A stretch of 7,106 nucleotides of DNA from Planctomycetota bacterium (GTDB lineage: Bacteria > Planctomycetota > Phycisphaerae > UBA1845), in assembly GCA_022561415.1 (NCBI GenBank), contig JADFRH010000126.1:1-7106 (forward strand). The letters are read 5' to 3'. A model generated the notes under the pieces. That model ran no database searches and was not told the origin of the DNA. It saw only the letters and a list, made by a program, of their open reading frames with translations. The position numbers and the translations under genes are program-made. Below are positions 5,446 to 7,106 of this stretch, in pieces (positions within the stretch are counted from its first letter, which is position 1; every line of letters starts with the position of its first letter).

Positions 5446-6699
5446 CTATGCGTTCCCCGGCAGAACGACTCTCAGAGCTGCGGGTGCGGCTTCGATTGTG
5501 GCCGGGGTCCGGGCGATGCGCTCGCCGTCAGCCCAGATTTCGAGGGGCTCATCGGCGTCGATGGTGAACCGTTTGGTTTGGATGATGCGTACGCCGCGTC
5601 GGCTGCGATGCCGGGCGGCCAGCACGGTCGGGATGAGCGTCAGCGCGCGCAGCTTCGACACCGCGTCGATCACACACAGGTCGAGCAGCCCGTCGGTCGG
5701 ATCAGCGTCGGGCGCGATCGGAATCGATCCGCCGTAGAGGCGCGTGTTCGCGCTCGATGCGAGAAAGATGGATTGCTCGATCACGCCGAAGTCGCCGCTC
5801 AATCGCACGGTCTTGGCCTGATAGCGGCGAAGGACGCACAGTGCACCGTAGAGATAGGCGACGGTCCCTTTGAGCGGGCCGCGCATCCCGTCCACGTAGC
5901 TCGATACCTCCGAGTCGATGCCGATCGTTGCGACCGTGCAGAAGTAGCGCTCATCCGGCCCCGGCGCGCCGGGGGCTCTGCCAGTGACGCGACCCAGGTC
6001 GATCCGTCTGGCGGTCCCCTCGATCAGCAGGTCGGCCGCCCGTGTCGGGTCTGTCGGGATGCCCAGCGCATGTGCGAAGTCGTTGCACCGGCCGGCCGGT
6101 ATGAGTCCCAGCGGCGGTGCCGACGATTCGGCTCTTGCCTTGGCGAGCGCGTTGGCCACCTCCTGAATGGTTCCGTCTCCGCCGCAGGCGACGACGCATC
6201 GCAGGGATTCACGTCGGTCCGTGATCGCCTCGGTCGCGATGCGTTCGGCATCGCCGCTCGCCTTGGTTTCGCGAATCTCGGGTTCCGCGCCGCGCGCTCG
6301 GAGCCGGGCAGCGGCGAGGCCGGCCGCCCTCGCCCCGCGCCCGTGGTTGGATGCGGGGTTGGTGATGATCAGGATGTTGCCATGCCCCGGGAAGAACAGG
6401 TCGTTGTCACCGCCCGAGCAGCCACCGGCACAGGTGGCGTCGAAGATCATCGCCGCGTTCCCCTGTATGCCGGGGTCGGCGCTGTCGCCGAACACGCCGA
6501 CGAATCCGCCGGGGTCGGCGCTGCAGCTCATACCGGTACCGCAGGACACGGTGCTGACTGTCGCCCCCTCGGCCAACCCCTCGAAATCGATGGTTGCCGG
6601 GTCGACATCCGCTCGGACCCCACCGGTTCCCAACTGGGTCACCAGGATCAGCATGGCCACTGCAAACACCGCAATGCCCGCGCCAATGATTTTTCTCAT
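5446..6699 (-). CDS. Chimeric protein: secreted-protein N-terminus joined to a complete diacylglycerol-kinase-family domain
   Basis: The 417-residue frame has two unrelated halves. Residues 1-30 are a signal peptide (MRKIIGAGIAVFAV, then hydrophobic, cut after VRA). Residues 31-107 resemble the start of planctomycete secreted proteins (IDFEGLAEGATVSTVSCG, AAMIFDATC, SGGDNDL, PGHGNILII), which normally continue for hundreds of residues. Residues 108-415 are a full-length DAGK catalytic domain of the YegS/DgkB type: NILIITNPASNHGRG (108-122), CGGDGTIQE (172-180), GLIPAGRCNDFAHALGIP (198-215), YGGSIPIAPDADPTDGLLDL (322-341) and IWADGE (388-393). Such kinases phosphorylate diacylglycerol, sphingoid bases or similar lipids in the cytosol. 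GRCND replaces the commoner GTGND, a variant that need not abolish activity. As written, the signal peptide would send the kinase outside, where ATP is absent. An internal ATG at 6450 (M84), with GGGGA about 8 bases before it, could give a cytosolic form. The ORF is continuous with no frameshift. The gene ends 4 bases from the convergent protease gene. Confidence 0.85.
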   Translation of the reverse strand: MRKIIGAGIAVFAVAMLILVTQLGTGGVRADVDPATIDFEGLAEGATVSTVSCGTGMSCSADPGGFVGVFGDSADPGIQGNAAMIFDATCAGGCSGGDNDLFFPGHGNILIITNPASNHGRGARAAGLAAARLRARGAEPEIRETKASGDAERIATEAITDRRESLRCVVACGGDGTIQEVANALAKARAESSAPPLGLIPAGRCNDFAHALGIPTDPTRAADLLIEGTARRIDLGRVTGRAPGAPGPDERYFCTVATIGIDSEVSSYVDGMRGPLKGTVAYLYGALCVLRRYQAKTVRLSGDFGVIEQSIFLASSANTRLYGGSIPIAPDADPTDGLLDLCVIDAVSKLRALTLIPTVLAARHRSRRGVRIIQTKRFTIDADEPLEIWADGERIARTPATIEAAPAALRVVLPGNA

Positions 6700-6705
6700 G
6701 CTTGG

Positions 6706-6711
6706 CCTCCT
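6706..6711 (-). promoter_or_regulatory. Strong ribosome-binding site for the chimeric gene
   Basis: On the minus strand AGGAGG lies 6 bases before ATG 6699, a consensus Shine-Dalgarno sequence at ideal spacing. It supports 6699 as the real start and shows that translation initiation comes from the secreted-protein parent, not from the kinase parent. Confidence 0.75.
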
Positions 6712-6751
6712 GCCTGACTATCTGCCGTTTGTCTAGCGTCGAAGTTTACGT

Positions 6752-6757
6752 ATTACA
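6752..6757 (-). promoter_or_regulatory. Candidate -10 element for the chimeric gene
   Basis: TGTAAT on the minus strand matches the -10 consensus at 5 of 6 positions and would place transcription start near 6745, about 45 bases before the ATG. The hexamer 17 bases upstream is not -35-like. The spacer holds the 7-base sequence TCAACCT twice at an 11-base step, which could be an activator site. Confidence 0.2.
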
Positions 6758-6780
6758 GGTTGAGTTAAGGTTGACTTCCT

Positions 6781-6817
6781 CCGTTTTCCAGGCTGCGATC
6801 CCGTATTTTCCAAGCTG
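6781..6817. repeat. Imperfect direct repeat pair in the intergenic region
   Basis: CCGTTTTCCAGGCTG at 6781-6795 and CCGTATTTTCCAAGCTG at 6801-6817 differ by a two-base insertion and one substitution. Their starts are 20 bases apart, about two helical turns. They lie between the stop of the right-hand gene and the start of the chimeric gene, suitable for a regulator site; that role is inference. Confidence 0.45.
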
Positions 6818-6828
6818 AGCGCGGACTC

Positions 6829-7106
6829 CTAATGCGCCTGTAGGTTGCCGACGTCTATGAAGCCGGAGACAGACAGGGCCGCGCCGCCATCGATCTCAAT
6901 TAGCGCCGTGTCGTTCTTGCCGGGCTCCCCCGCATCCACGAACACGAAGAAGATCGTGTGGCCGGGTTCGCCGTTCAGCGTGCCGACGCCTTCACCTGTG
7001 AATGTATCGAAGGGTGCAGCCGGAGGGGCCTGGATTATGGCGGGGTCGTCGGTGCAGACCGCCGAAGTCAGCGACGTGAGGTGGAACTTGTTTCCTCCGG
7101 GCCAGT
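6829..7106 (-). CDS. 3' end of a secreted modular protein (partial, runs off right edge)
   Basis: The minus strand is open from the window edge to a TAG at 6831-6829, giving 91 residues with no start inside the window. Key stretches are FHLTSLTSAVCTDDP (7-21), APPAAPFDTFTGEGVGTLNG (26-45), TIFFVFVDAGEPGKNDTALI (50-69), SVSGFIDVG (79-87) and the terminal LQAH. From memory of protein style, this APFDT, GxGxxNG, DAGEPG, SVSG, QAH pattern recurs at the end of large exported bacterial proteins, where it forms a beta-sandwich module; no database name is claimed. No membrane anchor follows, so the protein is probably released or retained another way. It reads in the same direction as the chimeric gene, 129 bases upstream of it. 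Confidence 0.7.
   Translation of the reverse strand, partial: WPGGNKFHLTSLTSAVCTDDPAIIQAPPAAPFDTFTGEGVGTLNGEPGHTIFFVFVDAGEPGKNDTALIEIDGGAALSVSGFIDVGNLQAH

Noticed and set aside
5578..6717. 379-codon plus-strand open frame opposite the kinase gene
   Set aside because: The minus strand carries clear DAGK motifs; the plus product is Arg/Gly/Ala-rich with no recognisable fold.

Overview
The window is GC-rich and comes from a Gram-negative bacterium. It has an LPS-export ATPase and large secreted proteins of a kind common in Planctomycetota. The long signal peptidase I with a zinc-ribbon and a big beta-rich insert, and the two secreted-protein modules at the right end, fit that phylum (possibly a Phycisphaerae-like lineage). 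This is inference from protein style, not a marker-gene placement.

Layout, left to right. Bases 1-198 may hold the 3' end of an unrecognised plus-strand gene. A small secreted, strongly acidic protein with a C-terminal membrane anchor follows (302-913). An intergenic stretch with a long imperfect inverted repeat over a candidate promoter leads into an enlarged signal peptidase I, lepB (1092-2786). About 400 bases without a convincing gene follow (2787-3192); they contain one perfect DnaA-box-like 9-mer and a possible 16-codon leader ORF. Next comes a two-gene operon: lptB (3193-4002) and, overlapping it by ATGA, a multi-pass site-2-protease-like M50 metalloprotease with an unusual N-terminal cytosolic domain (3999-5441).

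On the minus strand, converging on the protease with a 4-base gap, lies the most surprising gene (5446-6699). Its first ~107 codons encode a signal peptide and the start of a secreted planctomycete-type protein. The rest is a complete diacylglycerol-kinase-family lipid kinase. The join falls on a G-N-I-L-I-I-T stretch plausible for both parents. It is either a real gene fusion or deletion, or an assembly chimera. At the right edge the 3' end of another secreted protein enters on the minus strand (6829-7106).

Functionally the window is about the cell envelope: signal-peptide processing (LepB), lipopolysaccharide export (LptB), intramembrane proteolysis (M50) and lipid phosphorylation (DAGK-like domain), flanked by exported proteins that would be LepB substrates. 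No RNA genes, insertion sequences, CRISPR arrays or convincing rho-independent terminators were seen.
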